Below, one piece after another: positions 20,830-29,700 of a DNA stretch of 64,000 nt (its first letter is position 1; each line of letters opens with the position of its first letter). The notes below the pieces were generated by a model. The model did not search any database. It saw nothing but the letters and a program-made list of their open reading frames with translations, and was not told the DNA's origin. The stretch comes from Oceanipulchritudo coccoides (GTDB taxonomy: Bacteria; Verrucomicrobiota; Verrucomicrobiia; Opitutales; Oceanipulchritudinaceae), in NCBI RefSeq assembly GCF_010500615.1, contig NZ_JAAGNX010000003.1:62001-126000 (forward strand), written 5' to 3'. Both the position numbers and the translations under genes were made by a program.

Positions 20830-21968
20830 AGCCGGTCGTCATCCTGGGCGCAGGAAAAATCGGTGGTGCCGTCGCCAAGATGCTTTCGGGGTCCGGCGAA
20901 TACGCTGTCACAATCGCAGATAAGAACGAGCGGGCCCTTGGCCGACTGAAGGACAAGGTCCCTGAAGTGGATACCCATGTCGTGGATCTATCCGAGGAAA
21001 AGGCGCTCGTGGACCTTTTGAAGGGCCGCGAGCGCGTCATTTCGGCGTGCCCGTACTACATAAACACATTGATTGCGCGCTCTGCCCTTGCAGCAGGCGT
21101 CAGCTACTTCGACCTCACAGAGGACCGCGAGACTACTCGCGAAATCATTGCCATCTCGAAAAAGGCGACTGACGGGCAAATCTTCATGCCACAATGTGGG
21201 TTAGCTCCCGGATTCATCAGCATCCTGGCAAATGATCTTTGTAAGGCATTCGACAAACTGGACAGCGTGAAAATGCGTGTGGGTGCCCTGCCCCAGTTTC
21301 CCTCGAACATGATGATGTACAATCTGACTTGGTCCACCGACGGCCTGATCAACGAATACTGTAATCCCTGCGAGGCAATCCATGAAACCCGACTTGCTGA
21401 AATTCTCGCTCTGGAAGGGCTGGAGCTCTTTTCCCTCGACGGAAAGAATTATGAGGCCTTCAACACCTCAGGTGGATTGGGAACGCTCTGTGAAACCCTC
21501 AAGGGAAAGGTCCGCAATCTCAATTACAAGACGGTCCGTTACAAGGGACACCAATACCTGATGCAATTTCTTGTTAATGAATTGCACCTGGGAAAACGTC
21601 GCAAACTCATGCGGGAAATCCTGGAGAATGCGATCCCGGTAACGTTTCAGGATGTGACCCTGATCTTCTGCACGGTGAGTGGTTGGATTGACGGCAAACT
21701 GACACAACACAGCAATGCCCGGAAAATCTACAACGCCGACTTCAGTGGTGAGCAATGGAGTTCAATCCAGATCACGACTGCGGCTGGTATCTGCGGAGTT
21801 GTTGACCTGGCCGCCAATGGACAACTGGCCAGCAAGGGATTTGTCAGACAAGAGGAAGTGTCCTATGATGAGTTTATCAACAACCGCTTCGGCCAGTACT
21901 ATGGAACCGGTGAGGAAGATTCGGATCCGGAAGTTAAAATTGAACCCATAACAGATTTCTCATCATGA
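20826..21968 (+). CDS. Saccharopine dehydrogenase
   Basis: A 380-residue NAD(P)-dependent dehydrogenase of the saccharopine dehydrogenase/Lys9 group. The Rossmann motif GAGKIGGAVA lies at residues 8-17. Family features include PQCGLAPGFISILANDL, the substrate-binding region QFPSNMMMYNLTWSTDGLINEY and EHGQ-like C-terminal phrases. Saccharopine dehydrogenases link lysine with 2-oxoglutarate or release aminoadipate semialdehyde and glutamate. The gene overlaps hglS by 4 nt upstream and the ALDH7 gene by 4 nt downstream. The exact direction (lysine- or glutamate-forming) is not settled by sequence, but the neighbours argue for lysine breakdown. Confidence 0.9.
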   Translation: MKPVVILGAGKIGGAVAKMLSGSGEYAVTIADKNERALGRLKDKVPEVDTHVVDLSEEKALVDLLKGRERVISACPYYINTLIARSALAAGVSYFDLTEDRETTREIIAISKKATDGQIFMPQCGLAPGFISILANDLCKAFDKLDSVKMRVGALPQFPSNMMMYNLTWSTDGLINEYCNPCEAIHETRLAEILALEGLELFSLDGKNYEAFNTSGGLGTLCETLKGKVRNLNYKTVRYKGHQYLMQFLVNELHLGKRRKLMREILENAIPVTFQDVTLIFCTVSGWIDGKLTQHSNARKIYNADFSGEQWSSIQITTAAGICGVVDLAANGQLASKGFVRQEEVSYDEFINNRFGQYYGTGEEDSDPEVKIEPITDFSS

Positions 21969-23512
21969 AACCCTATTCAGACACCCTATCCTGTCTCCAA
22001 TCCTTCATTACAGGAAATGCTTACCCTGCCTGTGTCTCAGGCATGGAAGCCCAGGAGGGAACAGGAGAAACCCTTGAAAAGTACAGCCCGATTGACGGTG
22101 CCTTGACAGGCACCTTCAAGGAAGCGTCTGCCGGACAGGTCAAGGAAACCATTTCAAGGGCCAGTGCGGCCTTTGTTGCCCTCCGCAAAGTTCCCGCCCC
22201 CCGAAGAGGCGAATTTGTGCGCCGCATCGGGGAAGCCCTCCGTACTCACAAGGAGGCCCTTGCCGGCATTGTCACATTGGAGGCTGGAAAGATTCATCAG
22301 GAGGCTCTGGGGGAAGTCCAGGAGATGATTGATATATGTGAGTTTGCGGTCGGCCTTTCCCGGCAGCTGCACGGTTTAACAATTGCCAGCGAGCGCCCGC
22401 AACACCGTTTGATGGAACAGTGGCATCCGATTGGCCCCGTGGGCGTTATTTCCGCCTTCAACTTCCCGGTCGCGGTCTGGTCATGGAATGCCATGCTGGC
22501 GCTGGTCTGCGGGAATCCGGTGATCTGGAAGCCTTCTGAGAAAGCCCCCTTGTGCGCCCTGGCCTGCCACGCCCTCGCGATGGAGGCCCGCAAGGGAATG
22601 GATGATATTCCGGAGGATGTCTCTTCTGTCCTTCTGGGCGGCAGGTCCACAGGTGAGGCACTGGTTGATGATCCTCGCGTACCCCTGATTTCGGCTACCG
22701 GTTCGATTCCCATGGGTCGTACGGTTGCCCAGCGGGTGGCGGCCCGTCTAGGCCGTAGCCTGCTCGAACTGGGAGGCAACAATGGGGTGATTGTCATGCC
22801 GTCCGCGGATTTGGATATGGTCCTTCGCGGGGCGGTATTTGCCGCAGCTGGCACAACGGGACAGCGCTGTACTTCTCTGAGGCGCTTCATCGTCCACAAG
22901 GATATTCAAGAAACATGTGTCAAGCGCCTGTCCAAGGCCTTTGCCAATCTCCCGGTCGGAGATCCGCGTGATCCGGAAATTCTGGTTGGTCCATTGATCG
23001 ACGAGGGTGCGCTTGCCAATATGCAAACGACTCTGGAAGCGGCCCGTGCCAGCGGCGCCACGGTGATCGGAGGAGATCCCATCACGGAAAAAGTTCCTTC
23101 CGGTGGCGTTTATGTTCGCCCGGCAATTGTCACTGGGCTTTCGCCCGATCACGAACTTGTGCAGAAGGAAACATTCGCTCCCATTCTTTATGTTCTTCCT
23201 TTCCATAACCTCGAGGAGGCAATTACCATCCATAACGGCGTTCCGCAGGGATTGTCTTCCGCCATATTCACCGATCGTCTCATTGAGTCGGAGCGTTTCC
23301 TCTCCTCCGAGGGATCAGACTGTGGCATTGCCAATGTGAACATCGGGACATCCGGTGCGGAGATTGGCGGTGCATTCGGTGGCGAAAAGGAAACAGGAGG
23401 AGGCAGGGAATCCGGCTCGGATGCATGGAAAAACTACATGCGGCGCCAGACTGTCACGATCAATTACTCACCTGAATTGCCACTCGCCCAGGGGATTAAA
23501 TTCGAGATTTGA
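21965..23512 (+). CDS. ALDH7/antiquitin-like aminoadipate semialdehyde dehydrogenase
   Basis: A 515-residue aldehyde dehydrogenase that would oxidise alpha-aminoadipate semialdehyde to aminoadipate. Catalytic Glu is in LLELGGNNGVI and catalytic Cys in TTGQRCTSLRR, with the NAD site at GSIPMGRTVAQ. The C-terminal block GGAFGGEKETGGGRESGSD is the hallmark of the ALDH7 (antiquitin) group, and GTS-like substrate phrase NVNIGTSGAEIGG precedes it. Four-nt overlap with the saccharopine dehydrogenase gene ties the two steps together. Product aminoadipate would need an aminotransferase, not present here, before HglS. Confidence 0.92.
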   Translation: MKPYSDTLSCLQSFITGNAYPACVSGMEAQEGTGETLEKYSPIDGALTGTFKEASAGQVKETISRASAAFVALRKVPAPRRGEFVRRIGEALRTHKEALAGIVTLEAGKIHQEALGEVQEMIDICEFAVGLSRQLHGLTIASERPQHRLMEQWHPIGPVGVISAFNFPVAVWSWNAMLALVCGNPVIWKPSEKAPLCALACHALAMEARKGMDDIPEDVSSVLLGGRSTGEALVDDPRVPLISATGSIPMGRTVAQRVAARLGRSLLELGGNNGVIVMPSADLDMVLRGAVFAAAGTTGQRCTSLRRFIVHKDIQETCVKRLSKAFANLPVGDPRDPEILVGPLIDEGALANMQTTLEAARASGATVIGGDPITEKVPSGGVYVRPAIVTGLSPDHELVQKETFAPILYVLPFHNLEEAITIHNGVPQGLSSAIFTDRLIESERFLSSEGSDCGIANVNIGTSGAEIGGAFGGEKETGGGRESGSDAWKNYMRRQTVTINYSPELPLAQGIKFEI

Positions 23513-23517
23513 AGACT

Positions 23518-23538
23518 GGTTCCCGGCAACCGGGAATC
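23518..23538. repeat. Hairpin after the lysine operon
   Basis: GGTTCCCGG and CCGGGAATCC pair across a CAA loop, 6 nt after the ALDH7 stop. A weak U-rich run comes only later (about 23560), so this may be a transcript end or a processing hairpin, not a classical intrinsic terminator. Confidence 0.35.
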
Positions 23539-23624
23539 CGTGACTTGTAAAAAACCTGTTTTAGTTTCTTCCCTACTGATGGCTGGCTTTCAACAGGGGG
23601 CTCCGGCTTGTTTAAGTAAACGGT

Positions 23625-24047
23625 ATGAGAAAAGTCGGTGCCACAACTTCAGGATCAGTCATTGTTGAAATGGATCTCGCCCAGTTTGAGGCCCTGAAAC
23701 AATTCATGGATCCAAAACCAGCGCCGGCCGAGAAGATGGAAAAGCAGGAGGTCAAGGCAATGGCCGTCAAGCGCAAGCTGGACAACATCCGCAACTGTGT
23801 CCGTAAACTGAAACCTGAATCCCGGGAAAGTCTCGTTTTATTGATCAAGAATGCCCATTCATTCTCAGGGGCCTATGCGGAGAAAGAGCTCGATCACCTG
23901 ATTGAAATTCTTGCCCGCGAGAAGCACTTTGAAATAAAGGAAGACGGCCGTCTTGAATACGGCCACCATAAGAACGAATCGAGTGATCCTCGTAGGATCG
24001 ATTTTGAAGCGTCCAAGACACCGGTCATTGCCGGCCTGTCTGACTGA
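23625..24047 (+). CDS. Hypothetical charged protein
   Basis: A 140-residue protein, basic in its middle third (EKMEKQEVKAMAVKRKLDN) and helical in character (NIRNCVRKLKPESRESLVLL, EKELDHLIEILAREKHFEI). No membrane helix, signal or metal motif is visible, and I do not recognise the family. It stands alone between the lysine operon and the lipoprotein operon on the same strand. Length and codon pattern fit a real gene. Confidence 0.7.
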   Translation: MRKVGATTSGSVIVEMDLAQFEALKQFMDPKPAPAEKMEKQEVKAMAVKRKLDNIRNCVRKLKPESRESLVLLIKNAHSFSGAYAEKELDHLIEILAREKHFEIKEDGRLEYGHHKNESSDPRRIDFEASKTPVIAGLSD

Positions 24048-24198
24048 CATTCCATCCATTCCATTACACCCCCATTACCGGCGGGCGACGGGAGGTTCCT
24101 CCATCTCTTCAGAGGCTGATCAAGAATGTGGGCCGGACAGAGATTCTTTTATCGATAGAATTTGATTAGGAAACAAATTTCACAAGTATATCTTGAGA

Positions 24199-25575
24199 AT
24201 GTCTCCTGTCCGTCAAAAGAACGCCATGCTGGTCCGCATGCACATCCTTGCCCTGTTGTGGCTGGCATGTGGGATAAGTGGTTGCCGAAGTACGGCTGGC
24301 CTTTTTCTTCCCGTTGACAACCATCCCCAACTGCTGAACGAGGCGCGCAGTGCTGTCCTTCAGCAAAATCCAGACGCGCTCGAGTCAATCCTGATCGATT
24401 TGGAGAGACGAACCTCTACTCGCTCGAGAATGCTCTACCTCCTTGAGTCGGGTCGGCTTTACGAGCTTTCGGGAGAACTTGAAGCCAGTATGCAAAAGTT
24501 TTCCGAGGCAAGTACTCTCGCGGAGAACCAGGACATGGAAGCGTCTTTCACGGCGACTGAGTCGCTTCAGCAGGCCCTTGCCATGGTTACAAATGACAGG
24601 GCCCTGCCCTACAAGGCCAAGCTCTTTGAAAGGCTGTTTCTTTACTATTTTCAAAGTCTGAATTACCTGCAAGCAAACCAACCGCAAAAGGCACGCATTG
24701 AATTGAACAAGGCTCTGCGCGATATGCGGTGGTGGAAGGACAATCTTCCCGTCCTCCGAAATCGGGCTGACCAGATGCTCGACCAAAAAGGCATACGGGC
24801 AAATGAGTTGCCACCTGGGTTTGACTTTAATGCAGGCGACGAATCTACCTCCAGCTCGGACAATGCCTTGGTTTATTACCTCAGCGGACTGCTGCATCAG
24901 GCATCTGGCGACAGGGACCGGGCGGAAATTGATTACCGGAACGCCCTTGCTTACATTCCGGACGCCACTCCCCTTCTTCATGCCCTTGAGACGCTGGACG
25001 AACCACGGTCTGGATTGTCCCGTCTGGTCATTATTCACGAATCAGATTGGGTAGCGGCCAAAGTCCCCTACAGCATCTCAGTTTACATCAACCGGAACCT
25101 CTACAGTCTGAGTTTCCCTTTTTATCCAGAATCAACAAAGCGCTGGATTATCCCCGATTTGCCTCTTCGTTTTGATTCATCAATTCCGCCACAGTATCCT
25201 GTTCTTAACCTGAACACTGCCGCTCATCGGGCACTGCAGGAGGAGTTCCCTGCCATTCTCCTCCGGCAAGCCTTGCGCATGCTGGCAAAACACGAACTGC
25301 AGGAAGAAGCACGCGAGGAAGATCCCTGGCTCGGCCTTGCGGCATCCATTTTCTCCGTCCTCTCGGATCAGCCGGATTTGCGTAGCTGGCTCAGCCTTCC
25401 AGCCTCAATCTCCCTCAGCGATTCCACTCTGCCACCGGGTATCTATGATGTCCCAAACCTTGGACAGGTGGATCTTAAACCGGGCCAAATTCTCCTGCTT
25501 CGCGCGATCAGTTCACAAGGCGCTGTAATCAAGGTTGATTCCCTCGCCATTCCGTCATACCATTCAACACAATGA
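24199..25575 (+). CDS. COG3014-like lipoprotein with TPR-type repeats
   Basis: About 458 residues. The N-terminus has a hydrophobic stretch (ILALLWLACGISGC) that ends in a plausible lipobox Cys, so the protein is probably an envelope lipoprotein; start could also be an in-frame ATG at 24226 or 24238. Helical repeats with a TPR look follow (LLESGRLYELSGELEASMQKF; LIYLSGLLHQASGDRDRAE-like). In gammaproteobacteria a COG3014 protein is encoded next to YcfL and LpoB, exactly as here, which supports the assignment more than sequence alone. Function in the family is poorly known. Confidence 0.72.
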   Translation: MSPVRQKNAMLVRMHILALLWLACGISGCRSTAGLFLPVDNHPQLLNEARSAVLQQNPDALESILIDLERRTSTRSRMLYLLESGRLYELSGELEASMQKFSEASTLAENQDMEASFTATESLQQALAMVTNDRALPYKAKLFERLFLYYFQSLNYLQANQPQKARIELNKALRDMRWWKDNLPVLRNRADQMLDQKGIRANELPPGFDFNAGDESTSSSDNALVYYLSGLLHQASGDRDRAEIDYRNALAYIPDATPLLHALETLDEPRSGLSRLVIIHESDWVAAKVPYSISVYINRNLYSLSFPFYPESTKRWIIPDLPLRFDSSIPPQYPVLNLNTAAHRALQEEFPAILLRQALRMLAKHELQEEAREEDPWLGLAASIFSVLSDQPDLRSWLSLPASISLSDSTLPPGIYDVPNLGQVDLKPGQILLLRAISSQGAVIKVDSLAIPSYHSTQ

Positions 25576-26042
25576 AAATACAATTTTGCATTACAATCGC
25601 ATTGCTGACTCTCGTCGGTTGCCAAACAAGTCAACCCGTGGGTGAGGTATATGACGGTGAGACCCGTCTGATCACCTATACCGGCGTGGGCCTTAATATT
25701 GAGGGACGACTCAACGACGAGGGCACACTCGACCCGGCCCCGTTTGTCGGGCAGTTTCTTCCCAGCCAGGACATGAAGATTGTCGGTGCCCGTGCCACCT
25801 CGACACCCAATGGATTTCCCCGAGTGCAATTTTCCATTGAGAGCAGGAGGGACAAGACTTCAGCGGTTCAATATCGCTTTACCTGGTATGACCGGGAAGG
25901 CTTTGTCGTTCAGCAGGACCAGAATCCATGGCAGTCTCTCCATCTGGCCGGACGCGAAGTGGCTGACATTGAGTCCATCGCCCGGTCAAACCGCGCAAAG
26001 GCCTTCCGTTTGATTATTCGTCCCCTCGAATTCAAGAAATAG
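25572..26042 (+). CDS. YcfL-like lipoprotein (DUF1425)
   Basis: A 156-residue predicted lipoprotein: signal MKIQFCITIALLTLVG ends in a lipobox Cys. The mature part contains a YcfL/DUF1425-type beta domain, with phrases such as FPRVQFSIESRRDKTSAVQYRFTWYD and PWQSLHLAGREV that match the family pattern. Its ATG overlaps the stop of the upstream gene by 4 nt, and the LpoB-like gene follows 38 bp downstream. In enterobacteria the counterpart gene also sits beside lpoB. Confidence 0.78.
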   Translation: MKIQFCITIALLTLVGCQTSQPVGEVYDGETRLITYTGVGLNIEGRLNDEGTLDPAPFVGQFLPSQDMKIVGARATSTPNGFPRVQFSIESRRDKTSAVQYRFTWYDREGFVVQQDQNPWQSLHLAGREVADIESIARSNRAKAFRLIIRPLEFKK

Positions 26043-26080
26043 CATCATCTTTAAAGTTTAATCCAAAAACCCAACAATCC

Positions 26081-26692
26081 ATGAAATCAATTCTACCCAT
26101 TTCCATTCTCCTCCTCGGATCGCTTATCTTGACCGGTTGCACATCCAAGGTGCGCACCGTCGATCCTTCCGATCCAACGGTTCAAACCATGGATATCAAC
26201 CAGGCGGACATCAATGACGCCGCCCGTAACATGGTGAATTCCATGCTGAATTCCCCTTCCCTGGCCAGCGTTACGGCCCGGGCCGACAAGCCAACTATTG
26301 TGATTCTTCCGGTTCGCCTCGATGCGACCAGCTTGACCAACTCCAATATCAACACGGAAGCCCTCACCACTCTCGTCCGCGGACAAGTCATCAATTCGGG
26401 AACCTTCCAGTTTGTCGACAAGACAAGACGCAACGACATTGCTGATGAAATCTGGTACCAACAAGAGTCCGGAGCCGTCAAACAGAGCACCGCCGCACAG
26501 GTGGGCCAGCAGATTGGTGCAGACTATATTCTTGAAGGCACCTTGTCAGGCTTTGATGATTTCAACCAGAAGACGCGGCGCGTTGGTTATGTACTGACAT
26601 TGACACTACAGGATATTGAATCCGGCATCATTACCTGGCAGGAAACCCAGCAAATCGCCAAGGAACAGAAAAAGGGTCTCTTTGGTTGGTAG
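26081..26692 (+). CDS. lpoB: LpoB-like penicillin-binding protein activator
   Basis: A 203-residue outer-membrane lipoprotein with signal MKSILPISILLLGSLILTGC and lipobox LTGC. LpoB activates the peptidoglycan synthase PBP1b from the outer membrane. After a short linker the C-terminal domain (about 65-200) reads TIVILPVRLDATSLTNSN, TSTLVRGQVINSGTFQFVD-like, GADYILEGTLSGF and LTLTLQDIESGIITWQE, a good match to the LpoB/PBP activator fold. It is the third gene of the lipoprotein trio. A palindrome lies at its stop codon. Confidence 0.82.
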   Translation: MKSILPISILLLGSLILTGCTSKVRTVDPSDPTVQTMDINQADINDAARNMVNSMLNSPSLASVTARADKPTIVILPVRLDATSLTNSNINTEALTTLVRGQVINSGTFQFVDKTRRNDIADEIWYQQESGAVKQSTAAQVGQQIGADYILEGTLSGFDDFNQKTRRVGYVLTLTLQDIESGIITWQETQQIAKEQKKGLFGW

Positions 26693-26693
26693 G

Positions 26694-26709
26694 AACTCCC
26701 TAGGGAGTT
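26694..26709. terminator. Palindrome between the lpoB-like and GH81 gene ends
   Basis: AACTCCC-TA-GGGAGTT starts right after the lpoB stop and covers the stop codon of the GH81 gene on the other strand. A short GTTTCC follows on the plus side only. It may serve as a shared, weak terminator for two convergent genes. Confidence 0.4.
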
Positions 26710-29700
26710 GTTTCCATGCGAATGAAGATCGGCAGGTCCGGATTTGTATCCATTGCCTCGATACTGACTTCTCGCAGTTCCACACCATCCTTCATGTTGA
26801 CGGCCGATGTGGTGGTGCCGCTGTCGCTCCATGTGGCAAGATCGTGGGACCATGAAATCCAGCCAAGCTCTGCGGGAAGGCCCGCCCGCCATGGATAACG
26901 AATCATCACCTTTCCTGTTACGGGGTTCGTGTGCAAGTTGAGAGGGTACTCGTTCGCCACCAGCGGATCCTCACCCGTGATAAACTCAAAGGTGTTCAGC
27001 AGGCCATCCTTGTCCGGATCAGCAAATGCTCCCCAGAGGGATCCCTCCAGAGCTGGATTGGCAAGATCTACCGGGTCAAAATGTTCATTTTGCCAGTTGA
27101 GCAAGGCAATATCAGGATCTGTTTCGATCGGTACGCCGCAGGTACCAATCGTGTAGGAGGCATTTTCATCAATGGAATTTCTTTCACCACCCTCCGGAAC
27201 CGAATACGTGAAATAGAACCCGATTGTGTCACCGTCGGAAACGTTCAGCGAGAAGGGTGTGTTGGGAGAGATAATGTAGCCAGGATACGGGCCTCCACCG
27301 ATTCCATAGTAGAAAATAACAATATTGGCGCCCACGCCTGAGCGCGACGGAATAAAGGTGATCGAATGGCTCTCGCCCGTTGAGCTGAATTCATACGCAA
27401 AGTTCCCACTTGTTGAAGCCTCTGTGCATGGCTGAGGGGGATTGGCGGTGAAGGAAACCGTACTGGAGGTCGCGGTCAAGTTATCCGAGTCAACGACCTC
27501 GGCGCTGAGGCTGTGCGTACCCTCAGGAGGATACCACTCGAATGTATAAGGCGCTTCCGTCAGTGATCCCAACCAGGTATCCCCGTTGAACAAGTCCACC
27601 CGGACCACTTCCCCGTCCGGGTCATTTGCCGCCATATTGATAGTCAGAGCCTGGCCAGCCAACCCGTTCGATCCCGATGACGGACTCAGGATGGAGACAG
27701 TCGGTGGCCGCGCAGCCAAGTCGCCTCTTAGGATCTCCACTTCGTCAAAATCCTCGTTGGCTCCGTCATCAATGGTGAGTTTAAACCGATAAATGCCGTT
27801 GGCGACCATGTCGGTCACGCTCGGGATGGGATCCGTCGGGCTGGAAATTGTCGCAACCGCTGGACCGGTTACCTGCTCCCAGAAATAGCTTAATGTCCCT
27901 CCGGAAGGCGCTGTGCTTCCTGATCCATCCAAGGTCGCTGTGGTCGCAGGAATCACCACGGTGCCGTCAATTCCCGCATCGGCGACGGGAGGTTGGTAAC
28001 CAAGCGGGCCGGTGTAAGTGAAAGTCAGTCGACCGAGATTTAATTCCCCGGCGGCAAAATTGAGGCGAAGTACGTGTATCCCTTCTCGCAGTTCTATATT
28101 ATTCAAGGTCTGGGTGGCAAAGGTCGACCAGCCCCCGGTTGTCGGGACGGTTTTTTGCGGGCTGGCAATACGCCCATCCAGTTCCAGAAACAACGGACCT
28201 CCGCCCGCATCGTTGCCGCTCGCATAGCGAAAATCCATCGAGTAAAGCCCGCTTGTCGCGACATCCACTGTGTATTCCAACCACTCCCCGTCGGAGATCC
28301 ATCCGACAACGGCACCCTCATTTGCGTCACTGCTTGCATCGACATACTCACTCGTCCGGTAATCCCCATTGTTGCCGACCGATGCATCCTGATAAGTGAT
28401 GCCCTGTCCCACGCCTCCTTCGAAGAGATCATATGCGCCTGCTTCGAATGTACCCGGAAGTTGAATAGGCGTTCCTGTGAACGGGAATGCATCGCCCACC
28501 TTGACGGTGGTCAGTCCTGTAATCGCGAATTCCGTCCCGGCATACAATCGTGCGTAAAAAGTATGGCTGCCCAAGCTGAGTGCTTCAGTCTGTAGTGTGT
28601 AGGGGGCCTCGTACAACGTGCCAATCCAGTTTGAACCGTCGTAAAACTCCACCGATGTCAGGCTGGAGTCATCCCCCTCAATAGTAATGGTCAAGGGAAC
28701 GGTGTTCCCCGCGGGCGCCGTTGAGAACGGTGTGCTGATCGAACCCGAAAACGGCAGGTCCACACTGGTTGCAAGGGAGCTTGGCGCAACCAGAAGGCTG
28801 GCTCCATCGGAAAACTGGACAGTCTTGGGACTCGTGCTGTAGTTATGCGCTACATACGTTTTTGTTCCCTCTTTATTGAAAACCACCGCCAATGGATCAT
28901 CGGCAGTCACGCTGGAATCAATCTGGCCAAGGGCATTCATGGAATGAAGCCAGTAATAGGTCTGGGCATCCGAGACCCCGAACTTCAGGTTCCGGCTGGG
29001 GTTGGCATCGTAGAGAGCAATCGCTGCAGCGGGATCCGTGAAGGCAAGAAACTGCCAGTAGATATCATGCCAGAGATTGTCGTTTGCTGCCTGTTGAAGG
29101 ATGCCGGTATTCTGTGTCATCTCAGTCCAGAGACTTGCCGCATAAGCAGTGTTCTCTCCGAGATAAAAGGATCCCCCATGGATGGGATAAAGCTCGATCC
29201 CGTAAGCAGCGGCAATGTCGCCTGTCCAGAAAGTCTGGTTATCATATCCGTTGCCCCAGATACGGGAAGCCAGAGAATAGCCGTAGCCGGGCTTGAAAGT
29301 GCGGTTGTTGATGTCCAGCCAGTATTCCTCGATGGCGGTTTGCTCAGTGGTGTACAAGTAAATGCCGAGATCACGAATGGCCGTGTTTCCAGTCACTGCG
29401 CCCCAATGGATTAGCGATGAATTAAACTGCATGCTTTCCGAGCTGGATTCCTGGTCGTTGCCGAAAGGAAAAGTCGCAAACCCGTTCGCCCAGGCATGGC
29501 CGGCAAACGGACTGAAGCTTCTCAAGAACGGAAACAGGGGATCATTGCGATCCGGGCTTGCCGCATCCCTGACGAGGAGGTCCACCATGCCTCCCCACTG
29601 GCTTGCCCAACCCGGTTCGAACTGCTCCATGAAAGCAGCCGCATGAATGAAATATCCCCAATGGAAATGGTGGTCATTGAGGTTGTTGTCCTGCCCATGA

